From Phoronis australis (taxonomy: Eukaryota > Phoronida > Phoronidae), in assembly GCA_002633005.1 (NCBI GenBank), contig NMRA01000089.1, positions 124,001 through 188,000 on the forward strand: DNA of 64,000 nt. The letters are read 5' to 3'. Below the pieces are notes generated by a model, which ran no database searches, was not told where the DNA came from, and saw only the letters and a list, made by a program, of their open reading frames with translations. Position 1 is the first letter of the stretch. Every line of letters starts with the position of its first letter. Below, piece by piece: positions 1 to 11,900 of the stretch. A program made the translations under genes and the position numbers.

Positions 1-618
1 ATCAAATGTCTGGAAAAAAAATTAGCAAGGCCTATTTACACCAAAAACCCTATCGTCAACAGCAAGGCATTATTGTTCGGCACACAGTAGGTTTCTGTAG
101 GTTTCTGTCTGTAATCATCAAGGATTTGAAAAATATATTGTTTCATGGGTACACGAATTGTGTTTTAAAAGATATTTTAAAAAGTGTTACCCTTGTCAGT
201 GAAGGCATCCTATTACCTTAACCCTTTTTTTAACTCGGACAAAGTTCTGTGTTACGATTGCTCTGTGTTTATTTGGCTGTTCACCCAATGTGAATCTGAT
301 GTATGCTGGTCTTACTGTACATTACAAGAATTTTCAATCAAGTGTTGTTTAGTTGAGGCATGTTGACATTTCCTTACAGTGATTATCTATACTTGTGAAT
401 TATTTTGTGGGGATCTCTCTTAGACCTCTCCATAATTTGTATTGTGAATTTGGTACAAAAGTTATCAAGTCTTTGGAAATTTTATTTTATTCAGTTCCCA
501 TTTGTCAGCTCTAGCTGATTATGCATACGTGTACATTGCAGGTCACGTGAGTTATTTGATGTCTAGTACCTGTGCACATGTTAACTGTATGTACTGAGTA
601 TGTAAATATATGTGACGC

Positions 619-750
619 TAGTAACATTCATCAGCCTTTGATAAATGTTAAAAAGGTATGTCACAATTTTTTGTAACATTCATCAATCTTTGATGAAATG
701 TTAAAAATGTTTGTCACAATTGTTAGTAACATTCATCAATCTTTTATGAC
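619..750. repeat. degenerate tandem repeat, about 55-bp unit
   Basis: Two and a half copies of a unit that begins 'gtaacattcatca', passes through 'tttgat(g)aaatgttaaaaa' and ends 'tgtcacaattt'. The copies differ by point changes and small indels. Confidence 0.8.
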
Positions 751-3139
751 TGTTTTTGTTGATCATTTCTATCAGTGTGAATTATCATGTATTTATTGAT
801 CCCGGCCTCTTGTAAAGTTTTATTGTTTTGAAGTTGTGGGACACAATGTGGAATTGAAAATGTGATCGTTGCTTTGACTAATGGGCGCAGTACTTATGCT
901 TGTGTTCTGTGCTAGTTATGGAAGGCTTTAACCAAAGATGTATTTGTCTTCTGCAGACCTGTGTACCATACACGAAACACGCAAATTCGTATGGATATTC
1001 TACTTGTACTACGCAAGTATGCATTGGCTGTAAAAAATACACAAGTCAAGACAACTTATGTGATTTGTTTGTATCTATAGCTAATGTGTAGTTTTAGTCT
1101 TGATATTGAGTGTATTGTTGGAACAGGAGGAGAAAAAGACTAATGTTTTAATATTAGAAATTCATTGGCTTTAATCATTTGAATCGAAAATAATCAAGTT
1201 GGCCCAGTGACGAACGTGAAGTTATCAGCCAGCTTTCATTTTCATTCACTCAAAAATTAGCGAATCATGAGGCTAATTCTATCCATATTCATTGTCATCC
1301 TACCTAAAGTGTTAGAAACAACTCCTGTGATTGGTGGATTACTCACTTCATTCACGTTTGGCTTTCTCTGCCAAGCATCTTAGTGTAATTATCAAAATGG
1401 CCTAGCGTGTGATCAAGATACACATTTCACGGTTTTGTCCACCATCTTGGATGTTTAATTTGGTAGAGTAAACTGACCAAAACGTAATTTCATTAAAAAA
1501 CTCAAAAGTTTCTGTCCAAACAACCGCTCAGCATTCACGCGCTTGTTATGAGAAATTTTGAAGTTCCCCATAGACAGTATAGTTGACTAGAAACGGCAAG
1601 TTGTTCAAAGCTACTTTCTCGTAGGTTGGTTGCCATGGTGACTATGTTTGTCATGTGTAAGGTCTCAGTGTAACATCACTACTACCACTCACTCCACATT
1701 GCAAATAAACTGTGGTGATCCGTCAGTAATGGTATTTGTAGTCTATATGCGTTTCATACATGGGGTTATATCTTAATATTAGCTCAGGCTTGATTGTTAC
1801 GGAAGTTAAATAACAGATGAGGCACTGGACAAGTAGGTGCCTATTTAACACACAGTCTCAATGTGTCCTTCTGATAAAATGTGCAAATTTTTTGAGAATC
1901 TGCAAATCTGGTAGGCAGAATTTTCCACAGCAGTTTTGGTGGTACACAGGTCTGACATTTATGACATGAAGCTAGGAGTGGATAGTGACATGAACTATGT
2001 GTAGAATATAATAACAATGTTAGATTAATTTTGTGTAGTGATATCTCATCTGACTTGCACTCTTCTAGGAATACTTTGTGCACCAATCTTTGATCAAATT
2101 TTTATGTAAAGTTGATGAGTTCCGAAAATGAAATTTTCATGCTTTGTTAATTTATTGAAAATTACTGTGCAGAATGTTGGGTCTCAGTGGCTGAAATTAG
2201 TAAAATATTGAACAGGTGAAAGAGAATTACGATGTTGAAACTTGAGTGGAGTATACATAACAGGTGTTGCTTTTTTGTGGATATCGTTAAGTTTCATCTG
2301 TTTTGAATCTATAAAGAGTAGTGGTCTTTTAACATATGGTGAATATGAAATTGTCAGTCAGAAGTGTTGCACAGTGTAGGTTGTGGAGCCCAGGTGGACA
2401 AAATGTGCCAAGTGCAACAGTATATGCTACACCATTGTTATGGCACATACTATCTGGCCGGGGGACAAAGTATTTGTTGAGTGGGACAATATATGTCACA
2501 AGACATATGCCCAGAGTGACTTTTTAAGTGAAGTTCTAGTCAGGTTGCCTTAAGCAACAGGGGTTACCAAATTATTAAATGTCATTGTGTTAATTAACAT
2601 TTTGTTGGAAATTAATGTTGCTGGCATGTTATTGTTGGCTCTTGCTCTGTGTAAAGATGACATTTTTACAAAATTTTATTGAAAGTTGTCATCCACTATT
2701 TCGAGTGCATTGTTTTCTCTGAACTGTGGTAACTAAATTTGTAATAGAAGTATCAAATCACCATTAAAGTATCAGTTATGGTCTCCACTGTTGTCCCTTC
2801 ATGGCAGTAACCAGAATCTATTCAGTCAGTCTTGAGAAAAATACACGGTTTCATGACTCCTATCCTCAGAGTTGTATGTAGATTATGTCTTAAAATCTCG
2901 CCGGTTTGGGATTAAGTATTTGCCAGAGTTGCCCTTTTTATTTTCAAAGGCAATGCCTGAATTTTTTTAAAACATCTGAGGGTATAAAATTACATTTACA
3001 AGCAGTCTGATATACCGACGTGCTCAGGCCGCATAGATGGGCCCACTGCACTGATCACTGGGAACCATGTTTATGCTTTATTTTAATAGAGAAAAACTGA
3101 GCTGATAAGCCAGAGACCTGACTCAAGGGTCTAGTAGTG

Positions 3140-3218
3140 TGTCCAAGTGGGGTTCAACCCACGACCTTGAATAAAGGAAGTGACGTCACTTATCCCTCTA
3201 GGCCACACTGACAGGGTA
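3140..3218 (-). repeat. tRNA-like / tRNA-derived SINE remnant
   Basis: Read on the minus strand, an A-box-like word (TGGCCTAGAGGGATAAG) is followed about 45 bp later by a B-box-like word (GGGTTGAACCCCAC) inside a T-arm-like hairpin. The acceptor stem does not close convincingly and no clear anticodon arm is visible, so a decayed tRNA-derived SINE head is more likely than a working tRNA gene. Confidence 0.35.
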
Positions 3219-3654
3219 GCTCAGTGCTATTTAGAATTGAAAACAAAAAAGCTTACTTTGGTACTTTTTATTATGAAAAAATGTGAAAATTTAATAATTC
3301 CACTTAACCATATAATGTATCCTCAATTGGTGAGATTTTCTTGTAACAAAAGTTTGGTTTCTTAGATTTATTGAATTTTTGGTTTGGTTTGTTTGGTTTG
3401 GCTTACTGTACTTGGCAAAAGGTATAAGTAGTGCAACTGTTTTTCCTAAATCTGTATTGTGTTATCAAAATGGATCCTCTGAAATGTCTATAACCCCAAC
3501 GTTTTGAATGACTTGCCATCTCATCAGCACGTCTAGCACTTAATCTTGTTGGAAATGTACTACTACCACCTCATATTGTACATTTTTTTTTTGTTGTTTA
3601 CTGTAATATACTGAATTATGTATATTTCATCTTGTCTACTTGTTACCTCGCCCA

Positions 3655-4335
3655 AGGTGAAGGTATATAGTAATTGTAGGCGTTATGCCGTCCGTGCAGA
3701 GAGTGATACTCTTCTGTGGCCAACGCTTACATTTCTCTGGGGATTTCAATCAAACTTTCAAAAATATGCTTCTCGCACATCGCCGGCATTTTGCGATCTC
3801 ATCTTATTTTCCTGAATTTTGGTCCGTGCTTTCACACTCCCTTTAAAGAGGCCTGGAACGCGAAAAACAGACTAAAGTGGTTTTCTGCCATTGAAAGAGA
3901 AGTCAAAGTGTTCATCAGGTACGTACTCTTACGGCTTCAAAAATAGTGAATCTGGCGATTTTTTTTTGGAAATTTTCGTAATATTCAAAAGCGATTAAGT
4001 CACGTTAACATCTCCATAAAGTAGTAGGATTTCTTTGCCTCTAAGGAAATACCTTTCTGCGCAACACTTACTTTTCAAAGTGGTTTCGACCAAAGTTTGA
4101 AAAAGTATGCACACCCATACGAATCGCTGCAGCGCACATCGTCGGCATTTTGTGATTCGAATGTATTTTCCTGAATTTTTGCCTGTTTTTGATTTTCAAA
4201 CATCCTTGTAGGGAAATGATACTCCGTCTAAAAGAGTATTTCGACCAAGTCTAAGGAAAGTATGCTTTTGGATTGCTGTATCTCATCGTTTGTATTTTGT
4301 GATTCAACAGTTTTATCCTCATTTTTATCGGAATT
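3655..4335. repeat. three diverged copies of a ~170-bp repeat
   Basis: Copies begin near 3660, 4015 and 4205. They share the words 'tcgaccaaagt(t)tga', 'agtatgc', 'cacatcg(c/t)cggcattttg' and 'tattttcctgaattttt'. The third copy is the most diverged. Open frames in this stretch are a by-product of the repeat. Confidence 0.65.
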
Positions 4336-6111
4336 TATTTTCCGCAGTGGTGTTTCTGGTGTTCGAATGGCTGTGTGGAAACATCAACGACTCTTACATA
4401 ATGAATTTGTACTTAGAGCAGCCTGCCTACCTGCTTGCCTTACTTTTGCTGCCCCCATATAAATTTGCGTAATACATACGTGTACTTCTTGCCGTCATTT
4501 CACTTCGGTGTTCGTTTCTTGTCAATTTCATTCTTTACTAGGCGTATTTTACAAAAACACATGAAATGTAGTTTTGAAACTTTAAATCTGTTTGCAAGGC
4601 TAACGAGCAACAGTAGAACAATGAGATGTTGATGTGTTACGAAGCGAGGAGAAGCCTGCACGCAGTAGTGTAGTAATAACATTTATTGGAATGATGTTTT
4701 TCTATGAATGTGCCATTTTTGCTAAATTTTACTGAGAACAAATAGTCTCGTGGCTCAATTAATATAAAACGGTAAAAATCAAACTTTATAGGCTTTTACT
4801 TTGTATACGTTCTACTTTACACAGTCTGAAAACTTCAGTTACTTTACTAGCCGAGAAAGGCCTTTAGTTAAATTACAGACGCAGATGGCTTAACGAAGAA
4901 GATGCAAAATTAACGTTCAAAGAATTAATTTTTATACAACGCATACAGTTTTTTAAAGGAGACAAGAGACCACGTGTTCTGGACAATCTGCTGGTTTCAT
5001 TGAACACGCGGCTTGATTTCCTGTTTTATTGCCAGTCAAATTGTCGCAACGTCTGTATATCGCCAGCTAGGGGTCAGATGTCGCAACGCTTGTCCCAAAG
5101 ACATTATGACAACGAAAATATTTTGTATTGGAACATATTTATAAGGTATATTAGTCACCATAGGCCATCTAAGGTGTGAATAAAATTCCCGCCTCAATTC
5201 AATGCTAGAAAGAGATGAAACACATACGGCAGGAGTCAAGCAAACGGAATCCCAAAGGTCCAATGACAGGACGACATTGACACCTCTAGAGAAAACCAAC
5301 AACAACCTATGTGATGACAAAGTCCGTTGAAGCCTCAAGAATTTTTAATCTAAACAAGTAACGAATATTATCCACTGTTTCGGCACTGGTTATTTTATTT
5401 CCGAGGACAATTTGTAAATGACCTTTAATGTCAATAAAACGTCAACCTGAGAGACACTGTACACTGCGTGTCAGCGTTTGAACGAAAGCGACATGAGACC
5501 TGATAGACTAGGTTACATTTAAGCAAAATCATGTGCGGGTCTCACATTATTATTCCTGACAAAGATTTTTTCACGTTCTAGATAAATAGTGTTAAATACT
5601 TGTTGGGATCAACTGTTTTTACTTTGTTACTGATAATTCGTTTCAGTGCGTGATCGTCGCATAAGTGATTAGAATGAAATTGGGTAACATCAAATAATTA
5701 TTTAACGCAACCTGTGTACTTAGCAGGATTCTCTTGGTGATGGGATACAAAAGTGGACCCGTTGTTCATCATTATTCATTTCGTTGTCATAATGTCTTAT
5801 GAACAACTGTTACGACATCTGTCCCCTAGGTGATCAGACAGATAGTGTGACAATTCTGAAAAACTGGCGATTAAACTGAAAAAACAAAGTCAAGCTCAAT
5901 AAGACTTGCTTGAAAGAGAGGTTGTTACCAACGTATAGTAATGTATTGAGTACATGGTGAGTATGTATACATTGGAATGTACGTTGCGCATACTAGTACT
6001 CAACTTCAGGGAAGCGATAAGTTCATGTAAAATTATAATTGTGTTGTTTGGTAACAGACTTTACATTTTTTACGTTGAACGTACGAGTTGCTTTAGAGGT
6101 TGATTAGCGTA

Positions 6112-6362
6112 TATGCTCTGTGCGCTCTCAATGTCGCCCGCAGCACTCCACACTGTTCAATGATCCTCTGTACGCTCACAATGTCACCCGCAACACTCCA
6201 TACACTGTTCATTGATCCTCTGTACGCTCACAATGTCACCCGCAGCACTCCACACTGTTCAGTGATCCTCTGTGCGCTCACAATGTCGCCCGCAGCACTC
6301 CACACTGTTCAGTGATCCTCTGTGCGCTCACAGCACTTCATACACTGTTCAGTGATCCTCAG
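6112..6362. repeat. tandem repeat, ~50-bp unit, about 5 copies
   Basis: Near-identical copies of a 50-52 bp unit containing 'gatcctctgtacgctcacaa' followed by 'tgtcacccgcagcactccac'. The last copy is shortened by an internal deletion. The 71-codon frame across it simply translates the repeat. Confidence 0.9.
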
Positions 6363-6612
6363 AAATGATTTCGCCCCCAGGAAATTAATTGGAAAAACTA
6401 TGCGTTAATCATTGGCATTGTCGCCTGCGATATTGAATTGAGATTCATCTCGTAATATACTCAATCACAACATTCAAGACCTTTGCAAATTCATACAAAG
6501 AGTTGTACAGAAAAAGTTAAAGCTGCGATAGAGTTTTAATTCAAGTCCGGAGATTCAATTTCGGTCACTAGTGCTTTTACTTGATACCTCATCACAAGTT
6601 TCTATTGAGGTC

Positions 6613-7056
6613 NNNNNNNNNNNNNNNNNNNNNNNNNNNNNNNNNNNNNNNNNNNNNNNNNNNNNNNNNNNNNNNNNNNNNNNNNNNNNNNNNNNNNNNN
6701 NNNNNNNNNNNNNNNNNNNNNNNNNNNNNNNNNNNNNNNNNNNNNNNNNNNNNNNNNNNNNNNNNNNNNNNNNNNNNNNNNNNNNNNNNNNNNNNNNNNN
6801 NNNNNNNNNNNNNNNNNNNNNNNNNNNNNNNNNNNNNNNNNNNNNNNNNNNNNNNNNNNNNNNNNNNNNNNNNNNNNNNNNNNNNNNNNNNNNNNNNNNN
6901 NNNNNNNNNNNNNNNNNNNNNNNNNNNNNNNNNNNNNNNNNNNNNNNNNNNNNNNNNNNNNNNNNNNNNNNNNNNNNNNNNNNNNNNNNNNNNNNNNNNN
7001 NNNNNNNNNNNNNNNNNNNNNNNNNNNNNNNNNNNNNNNNNNNNNNNNNNNNNNNN
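6613..7056. other. assembly gap (444 N)
   Basis: Run of N. The right flank starts inside a short GC-rich tandem repeat, which suggests that the gap is an unresolved tandem array. Confidence 0.95.
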
Positions 7057-7130
7057 AGGTATAGGATCCTCTCCTTGTAGGTACGGGTCCCCTTCTTCTA
7101 GGTTGTAAGTATAGGGATCCTTTCCTTGGG
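7057..7130. repeat. edge of a tandem repeat cut by the gap
   Basis: Three diverged copies of a 21-27 bp unit containing 'ggatcct(c/t)tccttg' abut the N run. Confidence 0.6.
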
Positions 7131-7349
7131 CGAAAAGTGCAACTGTGAGCAGTTAAAAACTCTTGCAGAGTGCAGCTAAAATGTGGCAACCGAAGGGGGG
7201 GTTGTGGCGACAGGAGTAGCTCGATAATTCTGGTTACCGGTAGATGTCACTGAATAATTTGTGACGACCGATGACGTTAAAATTGTGACGACTAGGAAGG
7301 AAGCTCAAAGAGCAGGATTTAAGACTTCTTTCACTTAGGGTGCTAAAAA

Positions 7350-7735
7350 ATCGAATACAGCGCTGCTGTTGATGATGATAGTAGCAGGAGGAGCAACAGT
7401 CACCAATAATAGCATTAGCACTAGCAGTAATTATTATTAACAGGATTAGCAGTATCAGTAACAGTAGCAGTATTAGTAGCAGCAACATCAGCAGTAACAA
7501 TAGAAACAGCACTAACTAGCAGCGGCAACAGCTGCAGCAGCAGCAGCAGCAGCAGCAGAAGCAGTGGCACTACCAGCAGCAGCAGCAGCAGCAGCAGTGG
7601 TAGTACTAGCAGCAGCAACAGCAGTGGTAGTACTAGCAGCAGCAATGGTACTACAAGCAACAGCAGCAGCACAAGCAGAAGCAACGGTAGCAGTGGTAGT
7701 ATCATTACTAACAGTAGTGGTAGTACATGGGCTGC
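7350..7735. repeat. compound AGC/AGT trinucleotide repeat
   Basis: About 385 bp in 3-bp register made almost wholly of AGC, AGT, AAC and GGT triplets, with a purer (AGC)n core near 7520-7560. All three frames on one or both strands stay open and give poly-Ala, poly-Val or poly-Leu, which explains the cluster of overlapping frames. No exon is supported. Confidence 0.9.
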
Positions 7736-7870
7736 GCACCATAGGGGCCTGGGGGGAAGGGACTATAGTCCCCACTTATATCAGTGGTGGGCTTCCCTTC
7801 ATGTTAGGCATGTTATAAGGGGCTGGGGGGCTATAGCCCCACATACTTCAGTGCTGCGCCTCCCATGCAG
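7736..7870. repeat. two diverged copies of a GC-rich repeat
   Basis: The pattern 'ggggcctgggggg ... ctatag(t/c)ccc(c)aca/ctta ... cttcagtg ... gcctccc' occurs twice, at about 7752-7797 and 7820-7866. It resembles ends of an interspersed element, but I see no complete element. Confidence 0.55.
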
Positions 7871-8823
7871 TAGCAGAGGTAGCTAGCAACAGTATTAATT
7901 TTTGCTGAACATCCAGAATTTTTTAAATTGTGGAAAATCGAATGACCTTTATTATTCTGGGGATCACGTCAAATTCCTTGGGGATCTTATACCAATTTTA
8001 CTGGGAGTTTTGAATTATCCATCGACCTTATGGTGCTTGTTTGGGCTTTTGCTAAAATTCATTCTGCAGTCGTCACTAGAAACCATCAAAACGTAACTCG
8101 AAGGTATGTTGAACCATTTACAAATCAGCGACTTCGGTAACTGAAATGGATAGAGTTTCGTAGACGCAACAATCTCATGCAATCACGCGCTTCGCTTGTA
8201 ATTTAGACTCGCTAGGAACACGCAGGGAACCGGCGAGGCAATATAGATGGGGATATCTTGTGAAGTCTAGCGTGATTTTCGCTTCTACGGCACGCACATC
8301 TGGGATTACCTCCGTTACCTGGATTCAGCTCTTCCAATGTAAGTTTATTCGTAACTGTAAATAGGGTTTTCAATACAACTGTAATCATATAAAGTTATGT
8401 AAATGAAAATAAAGGGCGGACCATAACTTGGCCATTTTTCTAAATCGTTTTGGATTTTCTCAGTTTTTCCCAGATGCTACAATTTCTTCCTCGGTTTTCC
8501 TAATAAAAGCGAAGTATGTTCTTGAACTATGAATTTTGTATTGAACCAACATTGATTGATATTAATATTAAATTTTGCACCTTGTACATAAACACGACAT
8601 TCACAATGTACTGTTATTTCTGGCAGTCAGTGTGAGCCCTGCCTATTGCAAGTCTTCACGCGACTACAGTTTAAACTGCGCAACCACCAGTTTCCATGGC
8701 ATTTTTGCCACAATTCACCGTTATGCGGGTTTTATGATGAATAACAAAGCTAGCGTTCGCAGCGGCAAGGTGGGGTAGCAAATAGTCTGGAAATTGCAAA
8801 GCTGACGATTGCTTATTTTCAAG

Positions 8824-8958
8824 ATGGCCTCGGAATATTATTTCGTAAAAATTGTACCTTCTCCGTCCGAGACATCTCCTGCTAAGTCGTTTGAGGAAGC
8901 GTTCGAGAATCGAATATCGAAAAGTGATCCAAACACGCGGCTTATTCATTGTTTTAAG
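8824..8958 (+). CDS. isomerase-like gene, exon 1 (start codon)
   Basis: Forty-five codons from ATG, ending TTTAAG before a GTTTGT donor, phase 0. It encodes the first strand and helix and ends TRLIHCFK, which is completed into the family's Val-Gly turn only by joining exon 2. That continuity is the main evidence for this exon. Confidence 0.7.
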
Positions 8959-11900
8959 GTTTGTAGATTGTCTTACGTTTTGACAGATCCTGAGTAGACA
9001 CGCCCATTATCACGGCTAAAGGTCGTGTTAGCTTTTCCGTGCTGTTAGGATAACATAATTATCAATATTGTATAGACATTTATTTGTAAGAAAAATTAAA
9101 ATGTTAATCGTTTGTGTCAGAGCCCAATGAGGTAGAGTGGATGTTGTAACATGGGCCCACCCAGGGAGGGGAGGCTCGGGGGGCTCGAATGAGCCCCCAC
9201 GCAATTTGACGAATCGGGCAAAAAGGTCCGCTTCAGTGAAACAAAGAGTCCGAGTAAACGAGACAAAAGTCCACAAAGTCCACAGAAATTCGGCGCAGAT
9301 GGACAATTCGTAGGTTTGAAGCTAGTGAGCTAGTGGCCCCGTTTTTATCGTCCTCCTTGTTGATTTTTTTCAGCAAAAGGTCCTCATACCGAAAAATTCG
9401 AGCCTCCCCCCTATATTTTAGGCTGGGTGCGCGCATTATAGTGACTATCATAGATAAATACCGTGCCGAGTTGACAAATGAATGGAAGGCAAATGCGTGA
9501 GTATTTGAAATTCAGGTGACATCAAACCGTTTCCGAGGAGGTGAGGAAGCGGGAAGGAGCTTGAGAGAGACAGTGTCGCATTTATTAACAGTCACTGTTA
9601 ATAAATGCGACACTGTCAATTTTAGTGCTCTTCACGTTCACACTGATAAGAATATTTAGGCGGCAATGAACAAGATTCGTCTCCAAGAGTTCTTGAACAC
9701 CATATTCTCGGAGCGCTTTAACCATCTTCATTCACTCCCCCTCAACCAACGAACTGTATGTCCCAGGGGATCAGTGCTTAACTAGCTAGCATACACGGAA
9801 CGTGCCACTCAGATGGTGACTTTTTCGGCGCGGCTAGACTCCCTACCAAAGGGTGGTTGTCCCGATCAAACTCCCTACGAATTTAGGGTTCAGGTCTTGG
9901 GCTGAACCTTGGGAATCGTTTTTGCAATGGAAGTGTCTACAGAGAGGTTTCATGTTTCAGGGAAGTTTCTATGTTCAAAAGAATCAATCCAGTGATTTTT
10001 ATTGAAGTCTAATTAAATAAACAAACATTTTGTTTTTACACAGGATTATATTGTACCAAATATGTGACTTTTCCTGGAAGCTCCCAACATATGTTTTTCT
10101 AAAAAGGTGAGGCTTCTTCTTGACAACTCTCAAAAGGGGAGGGGGTATTCTAATTTCCCAGGGGCACATCCCGTCAAAAGTATAGTTTAATACCACCGGG
10201 TTCGGGAGTATGCCGCAGAACTGAGTACGTGAAAAAGTCAAGTCACGATTTAGGAGTTCTGTATCGTGATTCAATTCAAAGCATTTGTACACATGAACGA
10301 CCCTTCGTTTTGTCAAACAATTCCGAATATTCTGCTACTTTTCTCCTCCTGGTTTTGAAGTCATGTGTAATGAAATTGGCCATGTCCTCAATAATTTCGT
10401 TTTTCTTATTAGCACGCGACATGCGTCACGTGATGGCCTACTGAAATGGTCCAGATCAGTCGGACTTCTCGTTAGCCGATTCAGTGTTCTAGAGCTACCT
10501 ATTTCCTGAATCTTATATCGCCTGGACACGCATATTTATGAAAATTCTTCAGGACAAGTACTTCACTCGCGTCGCAAAAAATATTTAACCCCAAGCAAGG
10601 TTATTCTCACAACGACAATGATAGGGCAGGTATACTAACCGTGTTAGATATATTTCCGCCTCTATTCATCATCGATTAGGTCATTGGTATACGACGTAAA
10701 GATGCTGGCATATAATCACGATATTACTTTCATACACATATTCGCCTCCTCCAGGTACATTTCATCAGGATCTGTTATCAATAAATCCCGTCTATTTCTG
10801 CCCGTTGTCACACAGCAATATGGGTCATAATTTTAAGTGCAGNTCGTTTTTCTTATTAGCACGCGACATGCGTCACGTGATGGCCTACTGAAATGGTCCA
10901 GATCAGTCGGACTTCTCGTTAGCCGATTCATGTTCTAGAGCTACCTATTTCCTGAATCTTATATCGCCTGGACACGCATATTTATGAAAATTCTTCAGGA
11001 CAAGTACTTCACTCGCGTCGCAAAAAATATTTAACCCCAAGCAAGGTTATTCTCACAACGACAATGATAGAGCAGGTATACTAACCGTGTTAGATATATT
11101 TCCGCCTCTATTCATCATCGATTAGGTCATTGGTATACGACGTAAAGATGCTGGCATATAATCACGATATTACTTTCATACACATATTCGCCTCCTCCAG
11201 GTACATTTCATCAGGTTCTGTTATCAATAAATCCCGTCTATTTCTGCCCGTTGTCACACAGCAATATGGGTCATAATTTTAAGTGCAGTGGCGTATTTAA
11301 AGGGGGGGGGGGAGCGGGAGTTAGGCCGTGAACACCCCGCCCTTTAAAAATCTCCCTGATGCCATTTGGCAGTTCGGGGTTGCCAATGTCTCAGTGACGG
11401 GCAAAATCCTGGCTAATGCTCTGCCTTTCACCCCCCTCCCCAACTAAAAATCCTGGATCCGCCTATGAGGTCGAATTAGTTGTAAGGAATTATTAGAGGG
11501 GACAATAGCTGTGTCACGAGATTAAACGTAACATATTCTTGAAAATGTCTCTGCTCTCGCGGGCGCTAGAAGTTTGGAAGTAGCGGTCAGTGATAGGCTG
11601 CGAACTCCCCGTCATCTTAATGTAGCTAAAACAGAATATTTAGAATAGCTTGGCAACCTAAGGCTAACGCTCACTGGGCAGGATTGGCGGGGAATATATG
11701 AGGGACATATCATTTGTGGTGACAGGAGATTCATGTAACGTAGCCTAATGACTGGTTGGCGGGAAAGTGAGGGTATGTCGTTTCTACTTTTCGCTGTTGT
11801 CTAGCTGTCAATGTCAAACTCTTAACTGAAACACTTTTGGTTAATAACGTCATCACGCGCATCCGATCTTGAATAGCAGCCCTGCGAGCCGGCAACCCAA

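Larger units (their letters stand above)
1..6100. other. AT-rich non-coding stretch, no gene recognised
   Basis: Open frames here are all 100 codons or shorter and none resembles a family I know or is bounded by a convincing chain of splice sites. It could be intergenic DNA or an intron or 3' end of a gene lying to the left. The recognisable contents are the repeats listed separately. Confidence 0.6.

Noticed and set aside
3140-3218. Functional tRNA gene
   Set aside because: A- and B-box words are present, but the acceptor stem and anticodon arm do not close. Kept only as a tRNA-derived remnant.
5036-5338. 100-codon minus-strand frame
   Set aside because: No start context, domain or neighbouring exon with matching phase.
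7421-7818. Overlapping Ala-, Val- and Leu-rich frames on both strands
   Set aside because: They are translations of the AGC/AGT trinucleotide repeat, with no splice sites or family resemblance.
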